Assembly (NCBI RefSeq): GCF_000144625.1
Contig: NC_014376.1
Coordinates: 2,852,001 to 2,916,000, forward strand
DNA: 64,000 bases
Origin: [Clostridium] saccharolyticum WM1
GTDB lineage: Bacteria; Bacillota; Clostridia; Lachnospirales; Lachnospiraceae
Reading direction: 5' to 3'
Shown here: positions 18,534 through 25,244 of the stretch, one piece after another
Position numbering within the stretch: the stretch's first letter is position 1
Layout: each line of letters opens with the position of its first letter
Position numbers and translations under genes: made by a program
Notes under the pieces: model-generated
Database searches by the model: none
The model's input: only the letters and a program-made list of their open reading frames with translations
What the model was told of the DNA's origin: nothing

Positions 18534-18565
18534 CCTTCCTCCTTCTCCACACTTTATATATCACA

Positions 18566-18594
18566 ATAATATATCATAAAGATATATGTGTCAA
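18566..18594 (-). promoter_or_regulatory. Promoter of the padR gene with ATATATC repeats
   Basis: On the minus strand TTGACA (18594-18589) and TATTAT (18571-18566) are 17 bases apart. Three copies of ATATATC, two direct (18556-18562, 18569-18575) and one inverted (GATATAT, 18581-18587), overlap the -10 region and spacer and are a plausible autoregulatory operator. Confidence 0.6.
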
Positions 18595-18622
18595 TCCTGT
18601 CTGATAAAAAAATCAAAGGATA

Positions 18623-19843
18623 CTAGAACTCATCCAACTTTCTGATATCATTCACCATAGGGCAGATACCAGCAATACCCATGATCATAATTCCTGATAG
18701 CAAGAACCAATGGTTAACGCCTATTCTGTCTGCAAAAAATCCGGAAAGGATCAAACCAATGGGCATGGCAAGAGACATGATACTGCCTGTCAGTGAAAAC
18801 ACACGCCCTAAATATTCCGGTTGGATCTTTTCTTGAAAAAGGGCAGTCTGAACACCGCTGTAAAACGGTACGGAAAGTCCCATAACCGCGCAGCATATCA
18901 CAAATAGAACAAATCCATCCGGAGGAAGCAATCCCGATACGGTCAGACTGGCTCCCATCATAAATACAGATGCAGTGATAAATAAAACTCTCTTCTTTAA
19001 GTTACCAAATAAACCTAACAGCAAACCACCAGCCAGCATACCGGAGGCATAGGCTATTTCCGTAATGGAGACATGTACCGGTGTTCCTGAAAAATATTCC
19101 ATACTGATCAAAGGATATAATGCATTGATAGGCATGTAAACAAACATATACAGTGTGCCTATAAGCAGCAATGCAAAGATACCTCTGTTTTCTTTCAAAG
19201 CATCAAATCCTTCTCTCATTTCTTTCATAAAATTTTGATTTAAATTCTTGTCAACGGCATTGAGCTTTGGAATCTGCACCAGTCCAACGGTAATACATGC
19301 AATAACTGCACCTGCCACGTCAATGGCTATGATCAAATTCAGTTCCCAGACAGAATATAAAAACGCAGCTGCTGCCGGACTGAGAATATAGCTTACGGAT
19401 TGCAGGGACTGGCTGTAACCAGCGCATTTGGTCAACTCCTCCTCCGGTACCAGCAATGGCGTGACCGCACTGAGAGCCGGAGAATGAAAGGCGGTTCCAA
19501 TGCTCCGGATAAACAGTACTGCCATCACCATCCAAACCGGCAGATCCATATACAAGGCAATAATAGCCAGCCCCCCACCGGCTGCAGCAATCATTAAATC
19601 AGCAACAATCATTATCTTTTTTCTATCGTAGCGGTCAACTAACACACCAATCACAGGCCCAAAGACTGCATATGGCAGAAACCCAATGAATGAAGCAACT
19701 GACAGCACCATCGCTGACCCTGTTTTTTCAGTAAGATAAAAAATAATGGCCATTTGCAGGATGGCACTGGTAATCAGTGAAATCGCCTGTCCTGTCCAGA
19801 TCATAAAAAAAGACTGTTTCCATTTTGAAGTTTTGTTATTCAT
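18623..19843 (-). CDS. MFS macrolide efflux transporter, Mef(A/E)-like
   Basis: A 406-residue, 12-helix major facilitator. From memory of the streptococcal Mef(A)/Mef(E) sequences it is very close: GQAISLITSAILQMAIIFYL near the start, GVLVDRYDRKKIM in loop 2-3, LTKCAGYSQSLQSVSYI mid-protein, and GVQTALFQEKIQPEYLGRVF near residue 330 match nearly residue for residue, and length equals 405-406. It should pump 14- and 15-membered macrolides out by proton exchange. AAGGAG precedes the ATG at 19843. No msr(D)-type ABC-F gene follows; padR does. An IS200-type element ends about 50 bases upstream and separates the gene from its attenuator leader at 20677-20942. Confidence 0.88.
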   Translation of the reverse strand: MNNKTSKWKQSFFMIWTGQAISLITSAILQMAIIFYLTEKTGSAMVLSVASFIGFLPYAVFGPVIGVLVDRYDRKKIMIVADLMIAAAGGGLAIIALYMDLPVWMVMAVLFIRSIGTAFHSPALSAVTPLLVPEEELTKCAGYSQSLQSVSYILSPAAAAFLYSVWELNLIIAIDVAGAVIACITVGLVQIPKLNAVDKNLNQNFMKEMREGFDALKENRGIFALLLIGTLYMFVYMPINALYPLISMEYFSGTPVHVSITEIAYASGMLAGGLLLGLFGNLKKRVLFITASVFMMGASLTVSGLLPPDGFVLFVICCAVMGLSVPFYSGVQTALFQEKIQPEYLGRVFSLTGSIMSLAMPIGLILSGFFADRIGVNHWFLLSGIMIMGIAGICPMVNDIRKLDEF

Positions 19844-19892
19844 ATTTTTTCTCCTTGCACTTTTTATTGTTATTTTCTTTCTGATTTACGGC

Positions 19893-20600
19893 AGTCAAGA
19901 CCACCCGTAAAACGGGTGGCTTGTGAAAAGGGTATAACCCTTTGATACTAGGCCAGCGTCTCAAGGCGCTGGCTTTCACTTCGTTCAAGCCACTATGCTT
20001 TTGACTCGTCGCCGCCCCTGAAGGGGCCTTTGTAATACCGACTAACCCTTAAAAGGGTCCTCGTATTCTTTTACACTTAGTTTATCTTGCATAATATCCG
20101 CTTTTTCCTGCTCCTGTATATATTTTCGGATGGTGTCCTCATTTAGTCCTACTGTGCTTACATAGTATCCTTCCGACCAAAAATGTCGGTTTCCGAATTT
20201 ATACTTTAGGTTTGCGTGGCGATCAAACATCATAAGGGCGGATTTGCCTTTTAGATAACCCATAAAACTGGATATGCTAATTTTAGGCGGAATACTTACC
20301 AGCATATGTACATGATCCGGCATAATATGGCCTTCTAAGATTTGGACCCCCTTATAATTACATAGTTGCTTCAAGACTTCTCTCAAATCTTCCTTGTATT
20401 ATAAATTACTTTTCGTCTATACTTAGGTGTGAAGACGATATGATATTTGCACATCCATTTCGTGTGTGCCAGTTCATTGGCTTTCTTCGCCATTGAAATC
20501 ACCTTTCCTTTCTCTAATAGTGGCTTGGACACCTCTATTATAATCGGAAAGGTGATTTTTTGTATAACTTACTGACTCGCACCCGCATAGCGGGTGGTTT
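19893..20600 (-). mobile_element. IS200/IS605-family element with inactivated tnpA
   Basis: A short element encoding only a Y1-type transposase, bounded by subterminal hairpins as in the IS200 group: CCACCCG/CGGGTGG at 19901-19919 and CACCCGC/GCGGGTG at 20580-20596. Further hairpins (GCCAGCG/CGCTGGC, CCCCTGAAGGGG) lie in the 3' part. Borders are approximate since this group makes no target duplications. It is inserted between the leader and the start of the Mef-like gene, with tnpA in the same direction as that gene. A decayed second copy lies at 24850-25215. Confidence 0.75.
20042..20493 (-). pseudogene. tnpA: IS200-type transposase TnpA, frameshifted
   Basis: ATG at 20493 starts MAKKANELAHTKW and proceeds through YHIVFTPKYRRKVIYN, then the frame breaks: a four-base loss near 20390-20395 gives an early TGA at 20385-20383. 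The second part continues in another frame with the HUH motif in GHIMPDHVHMLVSIPP and the catalytic tyrosine region near YYVSTVGLNEDTIRKYI. Both halves together match a full Y1 transposase of about 150 residues, so the copy is probably inactive by itself. Confidence 0.85.
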
Positions 20601-20676
20601 ATTATTTCACATGGATTCATTTCTCTTAAAGAGAAACTCACCCATGTTCAACAGGCTAAAGCCCATAATAAAAAAT

Positions 20677-20711
20677 GCAGGCAAAAATTCGCGTAGCGAA
20701 CTTTCGTCTGC
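20677..20711 (-). terminator. Intrinsic terminator in the mef-like leader
   Basis: Read on the minus strand, GCAG...TTCGC, TAC, GCGAA...CTGC forms a long hairpin closed by GCAG/CTGC and followed by ATTTTTTATT. It lies downstream of the leader peptide and of a first terminator and upstream of the IS200-type insertion. Confidence 0.65.
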
Positions 20712-20804
20712 ACCTTAACGTTAAAAAGACATTGGAAAAACACATAACCCCAAAAGGCTACACTTCCCCCATATCTATGTCTTAATTCGTAAAAAAAGCA
20801 CAAC

Positions 20805-20842
20805 AAAAAAGCCCACTTAGCGGATCCTATAACTGCTTTTTT
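20805..20842 (-). terminator. Probable attenuator terminator after the leader peptide MYSVRLR
   Basis: Minus-strand AAAAAAGC (20842-20835) pairs with GCTTTTTT (20812-20805); partial TTA/TAA pairing extends it inward. It begins ten bases after the leader peptide stop, the position of the attenuator in mef(E)-type regulation, where a macrolide-stalled ribosome on the leader prevents termination. Confidence 0.55.
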
Positions 20843-20851
20843 ATTGCCGGC

Positions 20852-20875
20852 TTATCTTAAACGAACAGAATACAT
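20852..20875 (-). CDS. Macrolide-type leader peptide MYSVRLR
   Basis: A seven-codon reading frame, MYSVRLR then TAA, preceded by AAAGGAGG (gap 11 bases) and a promoter. The C-terminal RLR is the Arg-x-Arg ('+x+') motif on which ribosomes stall with bound macrolide, and the peptide resembles the known mef(E) leader MTASMRLR. It reads toward the Mef-like gene 1 kb downstream, with terminators in between. Its role as a drug sensor is inferred from this match and its position. Confidence 0.65.
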   Translation of the reverse strand: MYSVRLR

Positions 20876-20912
20876 AGATAGAATGTCCTCCTTTATTTAA
20901 CAGGATGAAGTC

Positions 20913-20942
20913 ATTTTAACATAAAGAATATAAGATTGTCAA
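20913..20942 (-). promoter_or_regulatory. Promoter of the mef-like leader
   Basis: Minus-strand TTGACA (20942-20937) and TAAAAT (20918-20913), spacer 18 bases. Transcription should start near 20906, about 30 bases before the leader peptide start. Confidence 0.65.
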
Positions 20943-21020
20943 TTTCCCAGAATTGTATCTCTACGATATGAATAAGGTTACCGTTAATTGCTTACTTCCT
21001 TTCTGTGGCCTTATAGCATA

Positions 21021-21776
21021 TCACTTACAGAATATGGCTACTGCGTCCCGCAGAAATACTGCACAGCCAGGTGCGATTTTATCGTAATACGCACGAAACC
21101 GGGGATCCTCCACATACATCTGCGTTATACCTCTATGAGCTTCTTTGCTGTAATCGGACCAATAAAAGCACAGCCATCTTTTATGAAGCTCACAGGCCCT
21201 CCTGGCCAATTCACCTGCCGGATCGCCTTGCTCATAAGCCGCCTTTAATGTCTCGTTTAAATCTGCCGTCAGTTTCTCCAGTTCCATATATTGTTCCTTG
21301 CTCATGTTCAAAACCTTGGCATTGGAGCGGCTGACGCTTTCTTCCCCATATTTTTCCCTGATTTCTTCCCCATACTGCTGTTCGTTGTCGTCCACCAGCT
21401 TTTGAAGGAAGCCTTCAAACTTCTCCTGGTCACTCATTTTAATTTCTCCTTTCATGGTCTTTATGGTCTTTCTGACATTGGCGACCAGCAAATCCAACTG
21501 CTCTCGCCTGGCAAGCAGGGCTGACAAATGGCTCTCTAACGCCGTAAGTCCGTCAAAATCCTTGGAAGCAAGAATATTTCGGATCTCTTCCAGGGATACT
21601 CCCAGTTCACGGTAAAAAAGGATTTGCTGCAGCCGATCGATCTCTTTTTGTCCGTAGATCCGGTATCCATTGGAGCTGACACGGGCGGGAGAAAGCAATC
21701 CCAGCTCATCATAGTACCTCAATGTTCTCGTACTGATCCCAGCCAATTTTGCCAGCTTGTTAATGGTGTATTCCAT
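21021..21776 (-). CDS. MerR-family regulator with TipAS antibiotic-binding domain
   Basis: A 251-residue TipAL-like activator. Residues 1-70 are the MerR winged helix (MEYTINKLAKLAGISTRTLRYYDELGLL), 75-110 form the dimer coiled coil, and from about 130 the TipAS domain follows (EKFEGFLQKLVDDNEQQYGEEIREKYG ... LCFYWSDYSKEAHRGITQMYVEDPRFRAYYDKI). TipAS domains bind thiopeptide and other ligands, in TipA covalently through a cysteine. Start at 21776 is set by AGGAGGTGA. Its own promoter has the 19-base spacer of MerR control, so it is likely self-activating. No effector gene is downstream; the mef-like leader follows. Confidence 0.9.
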   Translation of the reverse strand: MEYTINKLAKLAGISTRTLRYYDELGLLSPARVSSNGYRIYGQKEIDRLQQILFYRELGVSLEEIRNILASKDFDGLTALESHLSALLARREQLDLLVANVRKTIKTMKGEIKMSDQEKFEGFLQKLVDDNEQQYGEEIREKYGEESVSRSNAKVLNMSKEQYMELEKLTADLNETLKAAYEQGDPAGELARRACELHKRWLCFYWSDYSKEAHRGITQMYVEDPRFRAYYDKIAPGCAVFLRDAVAIFCK

Positions 21777-21799
21777 TATTTCACCTCCTTGCAAAAACC

Positions 21800-21830
21800 A
21801 CTATAAACTATTACGCTGCGTTAATGTCAA
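21800..21830 (-). promoter_or_regulatory. MerR-type promoter (19-base spacer) of the TipA-like gene
   Basis: Minus-strand TTGACA (21830-21825) and TATAGT (21805-21800) are separated by 19 bases, the stretched spacing that MerR activators compensate by DNA distortion. The spacer centre holds ACGC-A-GCGT, a short dyad suited to MerR binding. Confidence 0.7.
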
Positions 21831-21917
21831 CCGTTTCATGAAATTTTTTTTAAATGTAAAAATTAATTAGTTCATGTTCATTATACCCTCAACAGTTCAT
21901 TTCCTTCCGGCATAAAT

Positions 21918-21976
21918 AAAAGGACTGAATCGTTGGAACCACACTGTGTTTGGTGGTTTTCCGATTTAGTCCTTTT
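21918..21976 (-). terminator. Long bidirectional terminator after the aldo-keto reductase gene
   Basis: AAAAGGACT and AATCG on the left pair with CGATT and AGTCCTTTT on the right, with inner AACCAC/GTGGTT pairing; the whole hairpin spans 59 bases. On the minus strand it ends CCTTTTATTTAT, 38 bases past the aldo-keto reductase stop. Confidence 0.8.
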
Positions 21977-22013
21977 ATAATTTCACATCATATCAAACAG
22001 GCCAGCCATTCCC

Positions 22014-22928
22014 TTAGGGTAAAATGTTCCCGGCACTTAAGTAGATCTGGTACCATTCCTCACGGGTGAGCATAATATCGGCGGCCCTGACGCACTCCTG
22101 CAGACGCTCTGCATTCATCGTCCCGGTCACCGGCTGCATATGGGCTGGATGGCGCAGCAGCCAGGCCATGGCAATGGCCGTACTGCTGGTCTCATACTTT
22201 TCAGAAATTTCATCAATCTTTTCGTTGAGTTGCGGAAACTTTTCATTGTCCAGGAATACCCCCTCAAAAAACCCGTATTGGAATGGAGACCAGGGCTGAA
22301 CAGTAATATCATTGATGCGGCAGAAATCCAATACGCTGCCATCCCGGTTCACTGCCTGTTCATCCAGCATATTGACATGGATCCCCTGGGAAATCATGTT
22401 GGCATTTGTAATGCTTAACTGCAGCTGGTTCGCAACGATCGGCTGTTTTACAAACTTTTTCAATAATTGTATCTGCATGGGATTTTGATTGGAAACCCCA
22501 AAATTGCGAACCTTACCTGTATTCTGTAAAATATCAAACGCTTCGGCAACCTCTTCCGGCTCCATCAGCGCATCCGGACGATGCAGCAATAATACATCGA
22601 GATAATCGGTCTTCAGCCTTTTCAGGCTGCCATCCACTGCCTTTAATATATGCTCTTTGGAAAAGTCAAAAGCAATACCAGGGCGGATTCCGCATTTGGA
22701 TTGCAGAACGATCTTTTCACGCACGGCTGCATTCATATGAATTGCATCTGCAAATAGCTTCTCACATTCTCCGCCGCCATATATGTCTGCATGATCAAAA
22801 AAATTGGCACCAAGATCCAGTGATTCCTGTAAAAAACGTTCCGCTTCTGACTTATCCAGTTTGTTGATGCGCATACACCCAACCGCAATCGTTGGTACCT
22901 GCATTTCCCCTAACCTTACTGTTCTCAT
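22014..22928 (-). CDS. Aldo/keto reductase, YdhF-like
   Basis: A 304-residue NAD(P)H-dependent reductase with the AKR tetrad visible: Asp and Tyr in FFDHADIYGGGECE, Lys in QSKCGIRP, and His in LLLHRPDALMEPEEVAEAF, which is typical of the YdhF branch. It should reduce aldehydes or ketones in the cytosol. The start at 22928 is supported by AGGAGG nine bases upstream; longer upstream frames would overlap the alcohol dehydrogenase gene. It lies 67 bases after that gene on the same strand and probably shares its MerR-controlled transcript. Confidence 0.9.
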   Translation of the reverse strand: MRTVRLGEMQVPTIAVGCMRINKLDKSEAERFLQESLDLGANFFDHADIYGGGECEKLFADAIHMNAAVREKIVLQSKCGIRPGIAFDFSKEHILKAVDGSLKRLKTDYLDVLLLHRPDALMEPEEVAEAFDILQNTGKVRNFGVSNQNPMQIQLLKKFVKQPIVANQLQLSITNANMISQGIHVNMLDEQAVNRDGSVLDFCRINDITVQPWSPFQYGFFEGVFLDNEKFPQLNEKIDEISEKYETSSTAIAMAWLLRHPAHMQPVTGTMNAERLQECVRAADIMLTREEWYQIYLSAGNILP

Positions 22929-22995
22929 GACATAAAACCTCCTAACCGTCTGAACCTGTATATCATACAGGTCATTGAAAGTGCCTTGCAATGTT

Positions 22996-24174
22996 CTATT
23001 GTGCCAGTTTATAAATTTCAAGAACATCCTGCCAGTAAAGCTTTTTCAGTCCGCCAATAGGAGCCTCATTTCCAAATGCGGCACCTGTCGCCTTTTTCGC
23101 CATTAATTCAAGGTGACTGGCATCAATGCCCAGTTCTCCAAGGGTAGCGGGAAGACCCATTTTATGGAAAAATTCACGCAGCCGGAAGATAGCTTCCTGA
23201 ATGATTGAGTCCGGATCCCGGAAGCTGCCTTCCACACCCATGATATTAACCGCAAACTGTACGAACATGTTAATATTATCCTTATAAACATACTGCATCC
23301 AGGCAGGAGTCAATACCGCCAGACCCGCTCCATGTGCCACGTCATAAATGGCGCTGAGTTCATGCTCCATACCATGACAGGCCCAGTCCTGTTCACGGCC
23401 CATGCCCACTAAGCCGTTATGGGCAACGGTACCGCCAAACCCTACCTCGCACCAGGCATGATAGTTATAGGGATCTTCAAGGACAAGCGGAGCATTCTTA
23501 ATGATGGTCTTCAGCACTGTTTCACATAAACCATCTGTCAGATCAGTATGCGTTGTGTTGGTAAAATAACGTTCAAAAACATGACTCATCATGTCTGCCA
23601 CACCGTTGGCGATCTGATTTTTAGGCAGGGTAACAAATAATTCCGGATTCAAGATACTGAGCAAAGGACGCAGATGAGGGCTGCCATAACCGTATTTCAG
23701 TTGTTTTTCTTCATTGGTGATCACAGTATCGCCGCTTGCTTCGCTGCCAGCGGCAGGAATGGTAAGAATCGTAGCTACCGGCAGTGCCTTTTGGATTTCT
23801 ATGCCCTGTTCATAAATCTCCCAGACATCACCATCATAATATACTCCCATTGCTATGGCCTTGGCAGAATCTATGGCGCTTCCGCCTCCAACTGCCAGGA
23901 TCAGATCCACCTTTTCTTTTTTGCACAGGGCAATCCCCTCTTGTACCAGTGAAAGGCGGGGATTGGGCACAACGCCGCCAAGCTCTACGAAAGAGAGCCC
24001 GCTTTCCATTAGTGATTGAATCACGGTGTCATACAGTCCGCTCTTTTTCATGCTGCCTCCGCCGTAATGCAGCAGAATCTTGGTGGCATGAGGTTTTAAC
24101 AGGGCACCGATCTGCTTTTCCATGCCTTTTCCAAATAGGATCCGTGCCGGTGAGTAAAAGTCAAAATTAAGCAT
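22996..24174 (-). CDS. Iron-containing alcohol dehydrogenase, BDH/YqhD-type
   Basis: A 392-residue group III alcohol dehydrogenase like clostridial NADPH-dependent butanol dehydrogenases. The nucleotide-binding GGGSAIDSAK lies near residues 96-105, and metal ligands are seen in NGVADMMSHVFERY (Asp, His) and CHGMEHELSAIYDVAHGAGLA (His, His). It likely reduces aldehydes to alcohols. ATG at 24174 follows AAAGGAT. A MerR-type promoter lies upstream and a MerR gene is divergent, so the enzyme probably responds to reactive aldehydes or a similar signal. Confidence 0.92.
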   Translation of the reverse strand: MLNFDFYSPARILFGKGMEKQIGALLKPHATKILLHYGGGSMKKSGLYDTVIQSLMESGLSFVELGGVVPNPRLSLVQEGIALCKKEKVDLILAVGGGSAIDSAKAIAMGVYYDGDVWEIYEQGIEIQKALPVATILTIPAAGSEASGDTVITNEEKQLKYGYGSPHLRPLLSILNPELFVTLPKNQIANGVADMMSHVFERYFTNTTHTDLTDGLCETVLKTIIKNAPLVLEDPYNYHAWCEVGFGGTVAHNGLVGMGREQDWACHGMEHELSAIYDVAHGAGLAVLTPAWMQYVYKDNINMFVQFAVNIMGVEGSFRDPDSIIQEAIFRLREFFHKMGLPATLGELGIDASHLELMAKKATGAAFGNEAPIGGLKKLYWQDVLEIYKLAQ

Positions 24175-24345
24175 TTATTTTCATCCTTTCTTTTGGTTTG
24201 TGTTCCGATTTGTTATTTCGTTTGTTTTTTTGTTTACCTTGTAATCGTATCAGGATCGGCAGAAAGTTCATAACAATCTGTTAATGTTTTCACTATGCTC
24301 CTCCAATCACAGTTTGACAAACTGTTATTTTGAATGTATATTGGT

Positions 24346-24376
24346 ATCATAAACCTTAACCTTAACTCTAAGTCAA
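24346..24376 (-). promoter_or_regulatory. MerR-type promoter (19-base spacer) of the alcohol dehydrogenase operon
   Basis: Minus-strand TTGACT (24376-24371) and TATGAT (24351-24346) with a 19-base spacer containing TAGAGTTAAGG, like the CTTAGAGT-type operators of the AdhR/NmlR group of MerR regulators. The divergent MerR gene at 24449 is the expected activator. Confidence 0.75.
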
Positions 24377-24448
24377 TATGTATTTTCAAAAATCATAGGA
24401 TTTTTAAATGTAACAAACAATTCCAATTTTAAGAGGGAGAATGTCCTA

Positions 24449-24832
24449 ATGGGCTACACAATCAAGCAGGTATCGGAACGAACAAATCTTAGCGCACATG
24501 TACTGCGTTTTTATGAAAAAGAGGGACTTTTGTCCAATATTAACAGAAGCAAAAGCGGCATCCGCAGTTATACGGAAGATGATTTAGAATGGCTGGGATT
24601 GATTTGCTGCCTTAAGAACACAGGCATGTCATTGAAACAAATCAAAGAATTTGTGGATTTAAGTGCAGAAGGCAAAGAAACTCTGAAACAACGCTGCGAG
24701 ATATTGATCGAACATAAGAAAAATGTGGAAACTCAGATTCAGGAAATGAACAGACATCTGGATAAAGTATCTCATAAGATTGCCTATTATACAAAACAGT
24801 ATCATGAATACAAGAACGGCGGAGCTCATTAA
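24449..24832 (+). CDS. MerR-family transcriptional regulator (AdhR-like)
   Basis: A 127-residue MerR protein: winged helix at 1-68 (MGYTIKQVSERTNLSAHVLRFYEKEGLL), then a dimerisation coiled coil, with no extra sensor domain. A cysteine pair is present (ICCLKNTG, near residues 52-53) and another at about 92, which could sense electrophiles as in AdhR/HypR types, though this is inference. GAGGGAG precedes ATG at 24449. It is divergent from the alcohol dehydrogenase/aldo-keto reductase operon whose promoter has MerR spacing. Confidence 0.88.
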   Translation: MGYTIKQVSERTNLSAHVLRFYEKEGLLSNINRSKSGIRSYTEDDLEWLGLICCLKNTGMSLKQIKEFVDLSAEGKETLKQRCEILIEHKKNVETQIQEMNRHLDKVSHKIAYYTKQYHEYKNGGAH

Positions 24833-24849
24833 AATTTTAAGAATGATTT

Positions 24850-25215
24850 CCCATGGCGATCAAACATCATTAGGACAGATTGCCCTTTCAAGTAGCCATA
24901 AAACTAGATATGCTAATTTTATTCGGGATACATACCGGCATATGACGTGATCTGGCATGATATGCCCTTTTAAGATTTGAGCCTCAATATAATTGCATAG
25001 TTGCTTCATGATATCTCATAAAATATAAATTACTTATCATCACTTAGGTGTGAAGACGATAAGATTTTTGGCACATCCATTTCGTATGCGCCAATTCGTT
25101 GGCTTTCTTCGCAATTAAAATCACCTTTCCTTTCTCTAATAGCGGCTTGGTTGCCTCTATTATAATCGGAAAGGTGATTTTTTTTAACTCATTGGCTCAC
25201 ACAACATAGCGGGTA
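24850..25215 (-). pseudogene. Decayed, truncated second copy of the IS200-type element
   Basis: This stretch matches 20216-20600 base by base with many changes: GGCGATCAAACATCAT on the left, AGGTGTGAAGACGATA in the middle, and AATCACCTTTCCTTTCTCTA and the hairpin-like CATAGCGGGT on the right. The tnpA start is mutated (ATG to ATT), several frameshifts are present, and the 3' half of tnpA and its end are missing. It lies between the MerR gene and the 3' end of the giant surface-protein gene. Confidence 0.8.
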
Positions 25216-25244
25216 TGCCCTTGGCTGTATTTATTTTGTAGTAA

